A stretch of 64,000 nt of DNA from assembly GCA_050302475.1 (NCBI GenBank), contig JBNLBF010000007.1, positions 1 through 64,000 of the forward strand, given 5' to 3'. Shown here piece after piece: positions 1 through 8,669 of this stretch (its first letter is position 1; the number at the start of each line of letters is the position of its first letter). The DNA comes from NORP23 sp050302475 (GTDB lineage: Bacteria; Pseudomonadota; Alphaproteobacteria; Rhodobacterales; Rhodobacteraceae). The notes under the pieces are model-generated. The model did not search any database. It was given only the letters and a program-made list of their open reading frames with translations, and was not told the origin of the DNA. The position numbers were made by a program, and so were the translations under genes.

Positions 1-247
1 CCAGACCGATCAGTTTGCGCGTCTCGCGATAGTCTTTTTCAATGTCAAACCCGCCTACCGTCACGGACCCGCTACTAGGCGTCGTGATTCCGCAGATGGT
101 CGAAATCAGCGTGGTTTTTCCTGCGCCGTTTGGGCCGAGCAGCGCGATGATCTCGCCCTCTTCGATATCGAGCGAGACAGACTTCAACGCCTGAAACCCT
201 CCCGAATAGGTTTTGGAGAGGTTCTTCACAGAAACAATTGCAGTCAT
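1..247 (-). CDS. ABC transporter ATP-binding protein (YadG-like), N-terminal part
   Basis: Only the first 82 codons lie in the window; the rest runs off the left edge. The protein starts at an ATG and shows a Walker A motif GPNGAGKTT at about residues 38-46. The start resembles the E. coli YadG group (KTYSGGFQALK, then LLGPNGAGKTTLI), which pairs with ABC-2 type permeases in export of drugs or cell-envelope material. No permease is visible. It faces away from the membrane-protein cassette that begins at 394, leaving about 146 bases of shared upstream DNA. The ATPase family is clear; the transported substrate cannot be told from this fragment. Confidence 0.85.
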   Translation of the reverse strand, partial: MTAIVSVKNLSKTYSGGFQALKSVSLDIEEGEIIALLGPNGAGKTTLISTICGITTPSSGSVTVGGFDIEKDYRETRKLIGL

Positions 248-393
248 AGGAATTCCAACTTTGGACAAAGTGTCACAGGGATATAGGGGGTGGATCGGCG
301 ATGTCTAGGCGCATAGACGAATTAATTCAATTCAAGTGGTGGTCGGTATGTCCCGCACCATATAAAAGACAGAATGTTTTGTGACGGAAGATT

Positions 394-990
394 ATGACAT
401 TCGAATTTTCACTGACAGTCGAAGACATGCGGGCGATAGGGCCAAAGCCGCGGAAGTGGCAGATCTATGCCGGGACGGTGTTCTGGGGCCTGATCCTGAT
501 GGGCAGCGCCACAATTCTGGTGCCGCCGCTGTGGACCGTTGTCTCTGCGATTCCGGATATGGATTTCGGGGCGTATCAGGATTTGCCATCAGATCAGCAA
601 GCGGTGATGCGCACCGGCTTTGTGGCGGTTGTGTTGGCGTTGATCCTTATGTTGAGCATGGCGGGCTTTTTCATCTGGTCATTGCGCGGCGCGAACCGGA
701 TGGCGCGCTTGGTAAAATCCAGTGATCCGGCGCAGATGGGCCTGACAGAGGGGCTGCATTTCGGACCATCAAAGGTGACGTTTGAAGGCGACGAAATGCA
801 CTATGTACGTACACTCTATGACGGATACATCCATCGCGATGCGATTGCGTCGATCACTGCGGACAATAGTATATTTATCACCACATTGCACAGTGGGGGC
901 GCCTTTCCGCTGGGGACGCTCGAAGTCAATGACAAGTCTGAGGATTTCGCTGCTGCCGCAGATCTGTTTCTGCACGAGGCCGGATCATGA
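394..990 (+). CDS. YcxB-like membrane protein, first copy (gene A1)
   Basis: A 198-residue protein with two predicted membrane segments (about residues 23-50 and 74-98) followed by a soluble C-terminal domain of short beta-strand character (around FGPSKVTFEGDEMHYV). This layout resembles the YcxB-like family, whose function is unknown. ATG with GGAAG just upstream. Its stop overlaps the next start by four bases (ATGA), so the two are translationally coupled. A related gene of the same length, 1641-2237, follows in a second copy of the pair. The family call rests on architecture and the look of the C-terminal domain, not on a search. Confidence 0.6.
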   Translation: MTFEFSLTVEDMRAIGPKPRKWQIYAGTVFWGLILMGSATILVPPLWTVVSAIPDMDFGAYQDLPSDQQAVMRTGFVAVVLALILMLSMAGFFIWSLRGANRMARLVKSSDPAQMGLTEGLHFGPSKVTFEGDEMHYVRTLYDGYIHRDAIASITADNSIFITTLHSGGAFPLGTLEVNDKSEDFAAAADLFLHEAGS

Positions 991-1541
991 AAATCCACCA
1001 GACCATCGATCGGGTCGACGAAACCAACCAGCGCGCGCGGGCGCTGACCCGGTTGCGCGGACGCCAGATGCTGGAATTTAATTCGGTGGCGTTGAACACG
1101 ATTTTCCTCGTGATCTATATCTTTGCCGTGGGGCGGCTGACCTATAACATCCTGACCGGCGGTCTGCTGTTTTTTTCCTCGGACAATGACGGGTATTTTG
1201 TTCAGCTTGTTTGGCTGGGCGTGTATCTTTGGCTGCTATCAATTTTTCCGGCCAACTGGAAAGTTGTGCAGAACCTGTTCCGGTCACGCGGTCGCAGTTT
1301 CCACCCGCTGCCCAATAAAGTCGAAGGACTGACTGTGGGCGCACGGACGGTGGAGCTGACCGAACATGGAATACAGCTGAGCATGGCGTTGGAACGGGAG
1401 CTGATCGACTGGAAGGCGATAACCGATGTGTTTGACGACAAAGGGACCTATCGGCTGTCATCTGGGTTCAACTATATCCTGTCACTCCCCAAAACCGATG
1501 ACATCACGGCGTTTTTGAAGGCGCGGGGGTTTAAAGTCTAA
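987..1541 (+). CDS. YcxB-like membrane protein, first copy (gene B1)
   Basis: A 184-residue protein with two hydrophobic stretches (about residues 35-60 and 70-92) and a C-terminal soluble domain ending in LPKTDDITAFLKARGFKV. The segment VELTEHGIQLSM...LIDWKAITDVFDDKGTYRL is typical of the YcxB-like C-terminal domain, where a short strand-rich module follows two membrane helices. It is coupled to the gene before it by an ATGA overlap. Its closest visible relative is the 2234-2776 product, which ends in the near-identical PKTDDITAFLRARGFEV. Function unknown; probably an inner-membrane partner of the 394-990 product. Confidence 0.6.
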   Translation: MKIHQTIDRVDETNQRARALTRLRGRQMLEFNSVALNTIFLVIYIFAVGRLTYNILTGGLLFFSSDNDGYFVQLVWLGVYLWLLSIFPANWKVVQNLFRSRGRSFHPLPNKVEGLTVGARTVELTEHGIQLSMALERELIDWKAITDVFDDKGTYRLSSGFNYILSLPKTDDITAFLKARGFKV

Positions 1542-1640
1542 GTATCTATTGCGAGTCAAACCATCATTATAAACATTATTAAATTAAACGAAACGAGCTT
1601 CGCCAATTCAAGATTTCAATACACGGAATAGGATCATTTT

Positions 1641-2237
1641 GTGAACTATCACTTTTCGCTAAGTCCAAAGGGTGCTTTTAGTACGATACCAATTTCTACA
1701 TTGGTACTTGGGTTTATTAGCCCATTTGCTACCGCTTATTTTGCCTACACATTTGGCAAAATATTCATACCACTTATTCTGCAGTTTCTCGCATATCTGC
1801 CCGACCTGAACTATTCAGAACTGCTTTCCGGAAACATGGAAATGATCCGATGGCTGACCTATTCAGTGTTCTACATAGCCTTTATGGCGGCCGTTATCAT
1901 TGGGTTTGTGTGGTGTACGGTTCGCAGCATAAAAACCCTTCTGACAATACATCTTAGCAATAGTGAAAAAGGCGCAAAAAATGCGGGCGTTGTCGACGGT
2001 CTACATTATGGGGATACCTCGGTGACGTTTTCCAAACATCAGATGCAGATAAACCGTGATCACTATTCCGGAAAATTTGAACGAGAGGCGATAAAGAAAA
2101 TTTACAAGAAGTCATCGATTATTTTCGTGGAATTTACGTCTGGCACAAAAGTTAGTCTTGGAACACCGGTTGATCACCAGTCGTTGGATGACATTGAGAA
2201 CGAAATAAGATTGTTTTTATCGGGGAGTGAAACATGA
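1641..2237 (+). CDS. YcxB-like membrane protein, second copy (gene A2)
   Basis: A 198-residue product, the same length as the 394-990 protein and alike in layout: two membrane segments, then GLHYGDTSVTFSKHQMQI, which corresponds to GLHFGPSKVTFEGDEMHY in the first copy. It starts with GTG, preceded by an AGGAT-like site. The DNA is visibly AT-richer than the first pair and uses more A/T-ending codons, so this copy has either drifted or was acquired separately. It overlaps the next gene by ATGA just as the first pair does. Function unknown. Confidence 0.6.
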   Translation: MNYHFSLSPKGAFSTIPISTLVLGFISPFATAYFAYTFGKIFIPLILQFLAYLPDLNYSELLSGNMEMIRWLTYSVFYIAFMAAVIIGFVWCTVRSIKTLLTIHLSNSEKGAKNAGVVDGLHYGDTSVTFSKHQMQINRDHYSGKFEREAIKKIYKKSSIIFVEFTSGTKVSLGTPVDHQSLDDIENEIRLFLSGSET

Positions 2238-2776
2238 AGGCTTTGGTCACAGTTGATCCGGTCGTCGTGGAAGCCAACCGGTACAAATCCTGTCGGCGGC
2301 TGGCTGGAAGAAGCAGGTTTTGGCAAAATTTTTACAAGATACATGTCGTGTACCTATTCGTATATTTTGCAGCGGTTGCCTGGATTTTCTGGCTTATGTT
2401 GTCATCCATTCGCAAACATGGTGTTCCAGAGGTTTCGGACGCTGTTATTCTTATCCCCTTGTTAGCCATGCTTTGTATGATTGCGCTGATGCAACTAAGA
2501 AGTCTGCGAAATGTTATACGTACTAAAGGACGTTCCTCATTAGTTTCGAAGATTGTGCCCGGGCTTAATTCAGGTGAGATGATCGTCGAACTAACCGATG
2601 ACGGCGTACAGATGGATATGCGGCTGAAGTCTGAACTGGTGGGGTGGAACGCAATTACAGACGTGTTTGATGATGGTCAGAATTATCTACTTTCAGCGGG
2701 CTACAATTTGGTTGTGATGTTGCCCAAGACTGACGACATCACGGCGTTTCTGCGGGCGCGGGGGTTTGAGGTATAG
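2234..2776 (+). CDS. YcxB-like membrane protein, second copy (gene B2)
   Basis: A 180-residue relative of the 987-1541 product. Both have two membrane helices and a C-terminal module with VELTDDGVQMDMRLKSELVGWNAITDVFDDG, against VELTEHGIQLSMALERELIDWKAITDVFDDK in the first copy. The last 18 residues are almost identical between copies, while the N-terminal parts have diverged. It is coupled by ATGA to the gene before it. Like its partner it is AT-rich compared with its surroundings. No function is known; the conserved pairing suggests that A and B type subunits act together. Confidence 0.6.
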   Translation: MKALVTVDPVVVEANRYKSCRRLAGRSRFWQNFYKIHVVYLFVYFAAVAWIFWLMLSSIRKHGVPEVSDAVILIPLLAMLCMIALMQLRSLRNVIRTKGRSSLVSKIVPGLNSGEMIVELTDDGVQMDMRLKSELVGWNAITDVFDDGQNYLLSAGYNLVVMLPKTDDITAFLRARGFEV

Positions 2777-2891
2777 GCGCCGAACATAAGGGTAGGCGCT
2801 CGCCCGGCGGCTTCACCCTGATTCCGGGCCAAAAAGGAACGTTCCTGCTTGCATAGAATGGGTGATCCTCATCCATCGCTCAATGCCGGAC

Positions 2892-2918
2892 AAAAAAAAC
2901 CCGGCCACAAGGGCCGGG
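2892..2918 (-). terminator. Rho-independent terminator of the response regulator gene
   Basis: Read on the minus strand, CCCGGCC - CTTGT - GGCCGGG forms a perfect 7-bp GC stem with a 5-base loop, followed directly by eight T. It lies 25 bases past the stop of the response regulator gene at 2943-3629, the expected place. Confidence 0.9.
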
Positions 2919-2942
2919 CGTCAAGTCTAGGGAGGGAGTGTA

Positions 2943-3629
2943 TTAAGCGGCCAGGCGATAGCCCCCGCTTTCGGTCACCAGAATTCGGGCATTGGACGGA
3001 TCCGGCTCGATCTTCTGGCGAAGACGGTAAATATGCGTTTCCAGCGTGTGGGTCGTAACCCCGGCATTATAGCCCCATACTTCGTGCAACAGCACATCGC
3101 GGGCCACCACGCCTTCATTCGCACGGTAAAGGAATTTCAGGATGTTGGTTTCTTTCTCCGTCAGACGGATTTTCTTTTCATCCTCGGTGAGCAGCATTTT
3201 TGACGCCGGTTTGAATGTGTAGGGGCCAATGTTGAATACAGCGTCCTCGGATTGTTCGTGCTGACGCAGCTGCGCACGGATGCGGGCCAGAAGGACCGGG
3301 AACTTAAACGGTTTGGTCACGTAATCATTTGCACCGGCATCCAGACCCAGAATTGTATCGCTGTCGGACGTATGTCCTGTCAGCATCAGGATCGGGCTTT
3401 TCACGCCCTGTTTGCGCATCAGGCGGCACAGTTCGCGGCCATCCATATCCGGCAGACCAACGTCCAGAATGATCAGGTCGTATAATGCTTCTTTCGCCTT
3501 CTTCAGGCCATCAGCCCCGGTGGCGGCTTCGAACACATCAAACTCGTCCGTCAGAACAAGCTGATCGGCGAGCGCCTCGCGCAGATCGTCCTCGTCATCG
3601 ACCATCAGGATCTTTTTCAGGTTGCTCAT
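2943..3629 (-). CDS. OmpR-family two-component response regulator (CenR-like)
   Basis: A 228-residue regulator. The receiver domain has acidic residues D11/D12, the phospho-acceptor D56 (IILDVGLPD), T84 and K106 (VTKPFKF). A winged-helix DNA-binding domain of OmpR/PhoB type occupies about residues 130-228 (RLTEKETNILKFLY, LETHIYRLRQKIEPD). No sensor kinase is adjacent, so it is an orphan here. The single-gene setting and N-terminus recall the essential CenR-type envelope regulators of alphaproteobacteria; that name is from memory and not proven. A strong terminator follows. Its upstream region is shared with the divergent ribA. Confidence 0.9.
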   Translation of the reverse strand: MSNLKKILMVDDEDDLREALADQLVLTDEFDVFEAATGADGLKKAKEALYDLIILDVGLPDMDGRELCRLMRKQGVKSPILMLTGHTSDSDTILGLDAGANDYVTKPFKFPVLLARIRAQLRQHEQSEDAVFNIGPYTFKPASKMLLTEDEKKIRLTEKETNILKFLYRANEGVVARDVLLHEVWGYNAGVTTHTLETHIYRLRQKIEPDPSNARILVTESGGYRLAA

Positions 3630-3786
3630 GTTCGCCTCCTTTCGGCTGTGTTTCCTAAAATGTGCCTCTGATACGGATGAAACAAGGTAATCGGGTCACT
3701 ACCTCACAGACCTGTGTCGGTTTTGCGGGAAATGTTTCAATTCCGCACATCGCGGGATATAGGTTTGAAACTTATTGAAATATTCG

Positions 3787-4866
3787 ATGGCAGCGAAAAT
3801 GGCCCTTACCCTCAGCGCGGCAGAAAAAACGGCACGTCTGACCGGCGATCTCCGGATCGGTATCCCGGTTGTGATCGCCGGTGAGTCGGGATTTGCGCTG
3901 GTCATCGCTGTGGAGGCCGTCACGGCGGAACGACTGGCAGAGCTGCGGTCACTGGGCCCGGTGGAGCTGGCGGTGACTGCGCGGCGGGCACAGATTCTGA
4001 AAACCCCGGCCTATGACGGCGATTTGGTACGACTGATGGTGCCTGTGGAGGAAAGTGTCGCATGGTTGCAGGCGATGGCGGACCCCTCGCTGGATATGGA
4101 CACTCCGATGAAAGGTCCGTTCCGATCCTTGCGTGAGGGATCGGCGGCGCTGCATCGTGCCGGAATCGCGCTGGCCAAACGCGCGAAGCTGTTGCCCGCG
4201 GTGGTGGTCGTTCCCGTGACGGAGGTGCCCGAAGGACTGATGATTGCTGACGTGGCCGATATTCTGTCACTGGAACAGGTAACAGATATGGATGAGATCG
4301 CCGCGGCCCGTGTGCCATTGGCGGTGGGCGAGAGCCGCGTGCATGTGTTCCGCCCGCGTGACGGCGGCGAGGAGCATTACGCCATCGAAATCGGCACACC
4401 CGCGCGGGATAAACCGGTGCTGACGCGTCTGCACTCCGCCTGTTTTACCGGCGATCTGATCGGGTCGCTGAAATGCGATTGCGGACCGCAGTTGCGTGCG
4501 GCGCTGGCGCAGATCGGGGCCGAAGGGTCCGGGGTGCTGCTCTATATGAACCAAGAGGGGCGGGGGATCGGCCTCGCCAACAAGTTACGCGCCTATGCGT
4601 TGCAGGATCAGGGGTTTGACACGGTTGAGGCCAATCACCGACTGGGGTTCGAGGATGACGAACGCGATTTCCGGTTGGGAGCGGACATTTTGAAACGGCT
4701 GGGCTTCAGCTCTGTACGCCTGATGACCAACAATCCGCGCAAGGTGGATATGATGTCCGGCTGCGGGTTGCAGGTGGTCGAACGCGTGCCGCTGAAAGTG
4801 GGCGAGACGGATGAGAACCGTGCCTATCTGGCCACCAAAGCTGCCAAAAGCGGGCATTTGTTGTGA
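3787..4866 (+). CDS. ribA: GTP cyclohydrolase II (riboflavin biosynthesis)
   Basis: Converts GTP to the diaminopyrimidine precursor of riboflavin. The zinc-binding signature CFTGDLIGSLKCDCG, the catalytic stretch NQEGRGIGL and the late TNNPRKV motif are all present in the C-terminal half. The N-terminal half (about 170 residues) is an extension and lacks a recognisable DHBP synthase active site, a two-part form common in alphaproteobacteria. I chose ATG 3787; an in-frame TTG at 3775 lies 11 bases after an AGG and cannot be excluded. The stop overlaps the next ATG (TGATG), beginning a tightly packed operon. Confidence 0.93.
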   Translation: MAAKMALTLSAAEKTARLTGDLRIGIPVVIAGESGFALVIAVEAVTAERLAELRSLGPVELAVTARRAQILKTPAYDGDLVRLMVPVEESVAWLQAMADPSLDMDTPMKGPFRSLREGSAALHRAGIALAKRAKLLPAVVVVPVTEVPEGLMIADVADILSLEQVTDMDEIAAARVPLAVGESRVHVFRPRDGGEEHYAIEIGTPARDKPVLTRLHSACFTGDLIGSLKCDCGPQLRAALAQIGAEGSGVLLYMNQEGRGIGLANKLRAYALQDQGFDTVEANHRLGFEDDERDFRLGADILKRLGFSSVRLMTNNPRKVDMMSGCGLQVVERVPLKVGETDENRAYLATKAAKSGHLL

Positions 4867-5462
4867 TGGATCAGGCGCGGCTGGAACAGGCGCTGGCATT
4901 GCCGGCAGATGCAACCACTGATTTCGATTTGAATCCGGAGGTGGTCGCCGCCCTGCCACCGAACCGCAAACTGCGTCCCGCCGCCGTGATGATGCCGATC
5001 CGCGACGGTGCTGCGGGGCTGGAGGTCCTGCTGACCAAACGCGCCTCGCATCTGAAACACCATCCGGGGCAGGTGGCCTTCCCGGGCGGCAAGGTCGAAG
5101 GTGACGAGACACCGTGGCAGGCCGCGCTGCGGGAAGCACATGAAGAAATCGCTTTGCCGTACAAAGCGGCGGCGCTGATTGGCACATTACCAAGCCATGA
5201 AACCGTCACAGCGTTCACTGTCACACCCCATGTCGCGATGGTCGCCCCATTTGATCCGGTCCCCGAGGTCGGCGAAGTGGAGGAAATATTCTCCGTCCCG
5301 CTATCCTTCCTGCTGGATCGTGACAATTTCGCAATCCGGCATCGCAGGTGGCGCGGACAGACGCGATATTACTATACGATTCCCTATGGCCCCTATTACA
5401 TCTGGGGCGCAACCGCGCGGATATTGCGCGGACTGGCAGAAAGGGTGGCACAGTGCGGGTGA
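4866..5462 (+). CDS. NUDIX hydrolase, CoA pyrophosphatase type
   Basis: A complete Nudix box is visible (GGKVEGDETPWQAALREAHEEI, matching G-x5-E-x7-REuxEExG), preceded by LLTKRASHLKHHPGQVAFPGG, which is typical of the CoA pyrophosphatase (NudL/YeaB) branch. Such enzymes split CoA and its derivatives into phosphopantetheine products and 3',5'-ADP. The start ATG overlaps the ribA stop; a GTG one codon earlier is possible. Its stop overlaps the start of the CCA-adding enzyme gene. A NUDIX gene between riboflavin and tRNA genes most likely has a housekeeping role. Confidence 0.88.
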   Translation: MDQARLEQALALPADATTDFDLNPEVVAALPPNRKLRPAAVMMPIRDGAAGLEVLLTKRASHLKHHPGQVAFPGGKVEGDETPWQAALREAHEEIALPYKAAALIGTLPSHETVTAFTVTPHVAMVAPFDPVPEVGEVEEIFSVPLSFLLDRDNFAIRHRRWRGQTRYYYTIPYGPYYIWGATARILRGLAERVAQCG

Positions 5463-6607
5463 GGGGGGATTGGCTGGAGACAGCGGAAACGCAGGCGGTG
5501 TTGAATCTGCTAACCGGCGCGGGATACGAGGCATATTGCGTCGGTGGCTGCGTGCGCAACGCGTTGTTGGATGTTCCTGTTGCCGATGTTGATATCGCTA
5601 CGGATGCCGAGCCTTCGCGCGTTGCCGATCTGGCCGAAGCCGCAGGCATGAAGGTGGTGCCGACCGGGATTGACCATGGCACCGTGACCGTCATCACCAA
5701 CTCCGCCCCGTTCGAAGTTACCACCTATCGGCAGGATGTCGAAACCGATGGTCGCCGCGCCGTTATTGCCCACACGACCGACATAACCGAAGACGCAAAG
5801 CGTCGCGATTTCACCGTCAACGCGCTTTATGTGCAGGCTGACGGGACTTTGGTGGACCCATTGGGCGGCTATCCCGATATCGAAGCGCGCCGCATTCGCT
5901 TCATCAATAATCCCGAGGATCGTATCCGCGAGGATTACTTGCGTATCCTCAGATTTTTCCGCTTCCACGCCTGGTACGGCGCAAATGGCCCGGACCCGGA
6001 CGGGCTTGCCGCCTGTTCCAAACTGGCCGATGGCATCGACAGTCTGTCAAAGGAACGTATCGGGGCGGAGATGGCGAAACTACTCGCAGCCCCCGACCCG
6101 GCTCCGGTAATCGCGACGATGGCGGCAACCGGCATTCTGGCGCGGGTGATCGGCGGCGCGAACACTGATGCCCTTGCACCGCTCGTTCATATTGAACAGG
6201 CACTGGACCTTGCGCCCCGATGGCAGCGGCGTTTGGCGGCGCTGGGCGGTAACGGCATCGTCCGGGCCCTCAGATTATCGCGAAAGGACGCAACCTATCT
6301 GAAACTCGTTAAAAAGGTCGAAGGTGATGCTGCGGAAGCTGCCTACAGATTTGGTGAACAGGCGGCACTGGACGCAAAGCTGATCGAAGCGGCAAGCCTC
6401 GGAACACTACCTGCCCCCTCGCTGCTGGACGAGATTTCGAAAGGTGCCAAGGCCGTTTTTCCGGTTCGGGCAAGCGACCTGTTGGATCAGATCGGTCCCG
6501 GGCCGACCCTCGGGGCGGTGATGCGCAGATTGGAGGATACCTGGATCAGGTCAGGGTTCAGTCGAACCAAAGAGCAGCTTATGCAGGATATTCAATCAGG
6601 GGAGTAA
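5453..6607 (+). CDS. cca: CCA tRNA nucleotidyltransferase / polyA polymerase family
   Basis: Class II nucleotidyltransferase. Near the N-terminus lie VGGCVRNALL and the metal-binding pair DVDIAT; later come RRDFTVNALY and EDRIREDYLRILRFFRF, all standard for CCA-adding enzymes and bacterial polyA polymerases. About 384 residues, the alphaproteobacterial length. GTG 5453 is preceded by AAGGG with 7-base spacing; GTG 5459 is an alternative. It overlaps the NUDIX stop and ends two bases before the first TupA-like gene, so the accessory genes are read from a housekeeping operon. Confidence 0.92.
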   Translation: MRVRGDWLETAETQAVLNLLTGAGYEAYCVGGCVRNALLDVPVADVDIATDAEPSRVADLAEAAGMKVVPTGIDHGTVTVITNSAPFEVTTYRQDVETDGRRAVIAHTTDITEDAKRRDFTVNALYVQADGTLVDPLGGYPDIEARRIRFINNPEDRIREDYLRILRFFRFHAWYGANGPDPDGLAACSKLADGIDSLSKERIGAEMAKLLAAPDPAPVIATMAATGILARVIGGANTDALAPLVHIEQALDLAPRWQRRLAALGGNGIVRALRLSRKDATYLKLVKKVEGDAAEAAYRFGEQAALDAKLIEAASLGTLPAPSLLDEISKGAKAVFPVRASDLLDQIGPGPTLGAVMRRLEDTWIRSGFSRTKEQLMQDIQSGE

Positions 6608-6609
6608 AT

Positions 6610-7536
6610 ATGCTGCGAACCTGGGTTCTTAAACCTGTGTTTCGGTTGCTTGGACGGGTCTTTCCTCAACCATTCCAATATATTTATCTTGGCTTGATGT
6701 TTCCCGGCCGGTTTCCGCGCCCCATTGCGCCTCGCACTATGCGGGATATCACGCTCAGCAAAATGATGCTGCCGGACAATCCTGACCGTGCCGTTATTGC
6801 CGACAAGATCGCGGCGCGCGGATGGGTCGCCGAACGTGTCGGCAAAGAGATTCTGGTGCCGCTTCAGGACATTTGTGACTCGGCCGCGGATATGCGGCCC
6901 GATCAGTATGAATTTCCCTATGTTATCAAGCCAAACCACGCGAGCGGCCTGTATCACTTTGTCCGGAACGCTGAAGACCTGGAAGACATTCCCGAAATCA
7001 CAGCCAAATGGCTGCAAGCAGAATACCACCCCGACTTTGAGTGGGTCTATCGCAATATTGATCGAAAGCTGATGGTCGAAACCATGTTGTCCGATGCCAA
7101 GGGTAACCCGGCAGCAGATCTGCACATCCTGTGTTTCTTCGGGGAGCCGGCTCTGATCGGGCATACGCATGACCGTACGGGGCGAAAATATCGAAACTAC
7201 TATGATTGCAATTGGACGCTGCAGAATATTGCAGAAACGGACTGGGATCCCTCCAGCCCCTTACCTCGACCGGACAATCTGGATCAGGCGTTGAACATCG
7301 CGCGGAAACTGTCAGCGGATTTCGATATGATCCGGGTGGATCTGTATGCGGTCGGTGACAGGATTTATTTCAGCGAGCTGACGAATTTCCATTCCGGTGG
7401 ACGCCGCGCTTTACAGCCCAGGTCTGTCGAAACCGAGCTTTATGCGGAGTATGATCGCAGACGAAAAGCTTTCATCGCGCAAGGGCGTGCCGCTTATTCC
7501 GATCAGGTGCGGCTTTACGATGCGGAGGGGTCATGA
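6610..7536 (+). CDS. TupA-like ATP-grasp protein, copy 1
   Basis: A 308-residue protein of the TupA-like ATP-grasp family. Recognisable parts: a lysine-rich ATP-binding stretch FPYVIKPNHASGLYHFV, the glycine-poor clamp DRKLMVETML, ILCFFGEPALIG, and the metal-binding end MIRVDLYAVGDRIYFSELTN. Relatives form amide or peptide bonds on extracellular polymers (TupA in Bacillus teichuronopeptide synthesis) or sit in polysaccharide loci. The start follows cca by two bases with an AGGGGAG site, and the stop overlaps copy 2. Substrate unknown; attachment of an amino acid or amine to a sugar acid is plausible but inferred. Confidence 0.85.
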   Translation: MLRTWVLKPVFRLLGRVFPQPFQYIYLGLMFPGRFPRPIAPRTMRDITLSKMMLPDNPDRAVIADKIAARGWVAERVGKEILVPLQDICDSAADMRPDQYEFPYVIKPNHASGLYHFVRNAEDLEDIPEITAKWLQAEYHPDFEWVYRNIDRKLMVETMLSDAKGNPAADLHILCFFGEPALIGHTHDRTGRKYRNYYDCNWTLQNIAETDWDPSSPLPRPDNLDQALNIARKLSADFDMIRVDLYAVGDRIYFSELTNFHSGGRRALQPRSVETELYAEYDRRRKAFIAQGRAAYSDQVRLYDAEGS

Positions 7537-8468
7537 TGGTTCGGATCCTGCTTCGCCCGATCATGCAGCTTTTGGCGATAATTGCGCCTCGCCCGTTTCG
7601 GTTTATCGCCCTGGGGCTGCAAGAGCCAGGTGCGTTTCCCCGCCCGATCGCGCCGCGCACCTATCGGGACCTAATCCTGTCCAAAATGATGCTCCCGGAC
7701 CGTGCGGACCGGGCGATATTGGCGGACAAGGTTGCCGTACGCCGCTGGGTCGAGGATCGGATCGGGACAGAGCATCTGGTACCCTTACTCTGTGTATGTG
7801 ATTCCGTTGTGGACTTGCGACCTGATAAATATCCATTCCCATATGTGGTGAAAACCAACCATGCCAGCGGGTTCAATCATTTTGTTCGACAGGCCGAAGA
7901 CCTCGCCGATCTACCGCAGATAACCCGCGATTGGCTGTCGCAGGAATATCATTCCGAGATCGAATGGGTCTATCGCGATATACCGCCAAAATTGATGGTC
8001 GAAAAAATGCTGACCAACCAAAATGGAGACATTCCCTCGGACATTCATTTCCACTGCATGTTCGGAGAACCGGTCCTGATAGCGGCCAACGTGGATCGCC
8101 ATGGCGGCTTCCATAAGTTTTTCTTCGATACCAATTGGAACCCGTTGGAAATGGGAGAGATCAAAGAGGGTCGCCCAGCCCCACCGGATCGACCTGAGTG
8201 TTTTGACTGGATGCTGGACTGCGTTCGCAAGCTTTCTGATGGGTTCGATCTGATCCGGGTGGATCTTTATGACATGGGTGACCGGTTTTATTTTAGCGAG
8301 ATGACAAACTCTCATCTGGGGGGTCGGGTGGCTTTCACGCCGCCGGACGCAGAGACGCGCCTCTATGCGGAATATGACAAACGCCGATGGGCATATATCG
8401 CCAGACAGCGGGCAGATTATTCCGCTGTAGAGCTGGAGAAATATCGCCGACCCGAAGTGCCGGACTGA
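7533..8468 (+). CDS. TupA-like ATP-grasp protein, copy 2
   Basis: A 311-residue paralog of the preceding gene, alike along its whole length (PRPIAPRTYRDLILSKMMLP against PRPIAPRTMRDITLSKMMLP; FPYVVKTNHASGFNHFVRQA; LIRVDLYDMGDRFYFSEMTN). The likely ATP-binding and metal residues are kept in both, so both copies should be active and may differ in acceptor or amino donor. ATGA overlap with copy 1. The gene ends about 200 bases before the ParB-like gene. Same-strand neighbours downstream encode a carrier-thioesterase and a ligase, which suggests one pathway for activating and attaching a small acyl group. Confidence 0.85.
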   Translation: MMVRILLRPIMQLLAIIAPRPFRFIALGLQEPGAFPRPIAPRTYRDLILSKMMLPDRADRAILADKVAVRRWVEDRIGTEHLVPLLCVCDSVVDLRPDKYPFPYVVKTNHASGFNHFVRQAEDLADLPQITRDWLSQEYHSEIEWVYRDIPPKLMVEKMLTNQNGDIPSDIHFHCMFGEPVLIAANVDRHGGFHKFFFDTNWNPLEMGEIKEGRPAPPDRPECFDWMLDCVRKLSDGFDLIRVDLYDMGDRFYFSEMTNSHLGGRVAFTPPDAETRLYAEYDKRRWAYIARQRADYSAVELEKYRRPEVPD

Positions 8469-8669
8469 TATTGGGCTTTCGGCCTGCGCGCCGTTCGGAC
8501 CGGAAGGCCCGGTACTGTCAGCGGAGGGTTAACGACTTCTCAACCATTCTTGCGTAAGACAATTGCCATCCATAGCGACGGGTTTGCCCGCCGTGTCGAG
8601 GTTAATCACCGCGCTATGGGTCCTTTCTCTCTTTCCCGCCCAAGGGCGCGGTCCAGTGAAAGGAAGCCC

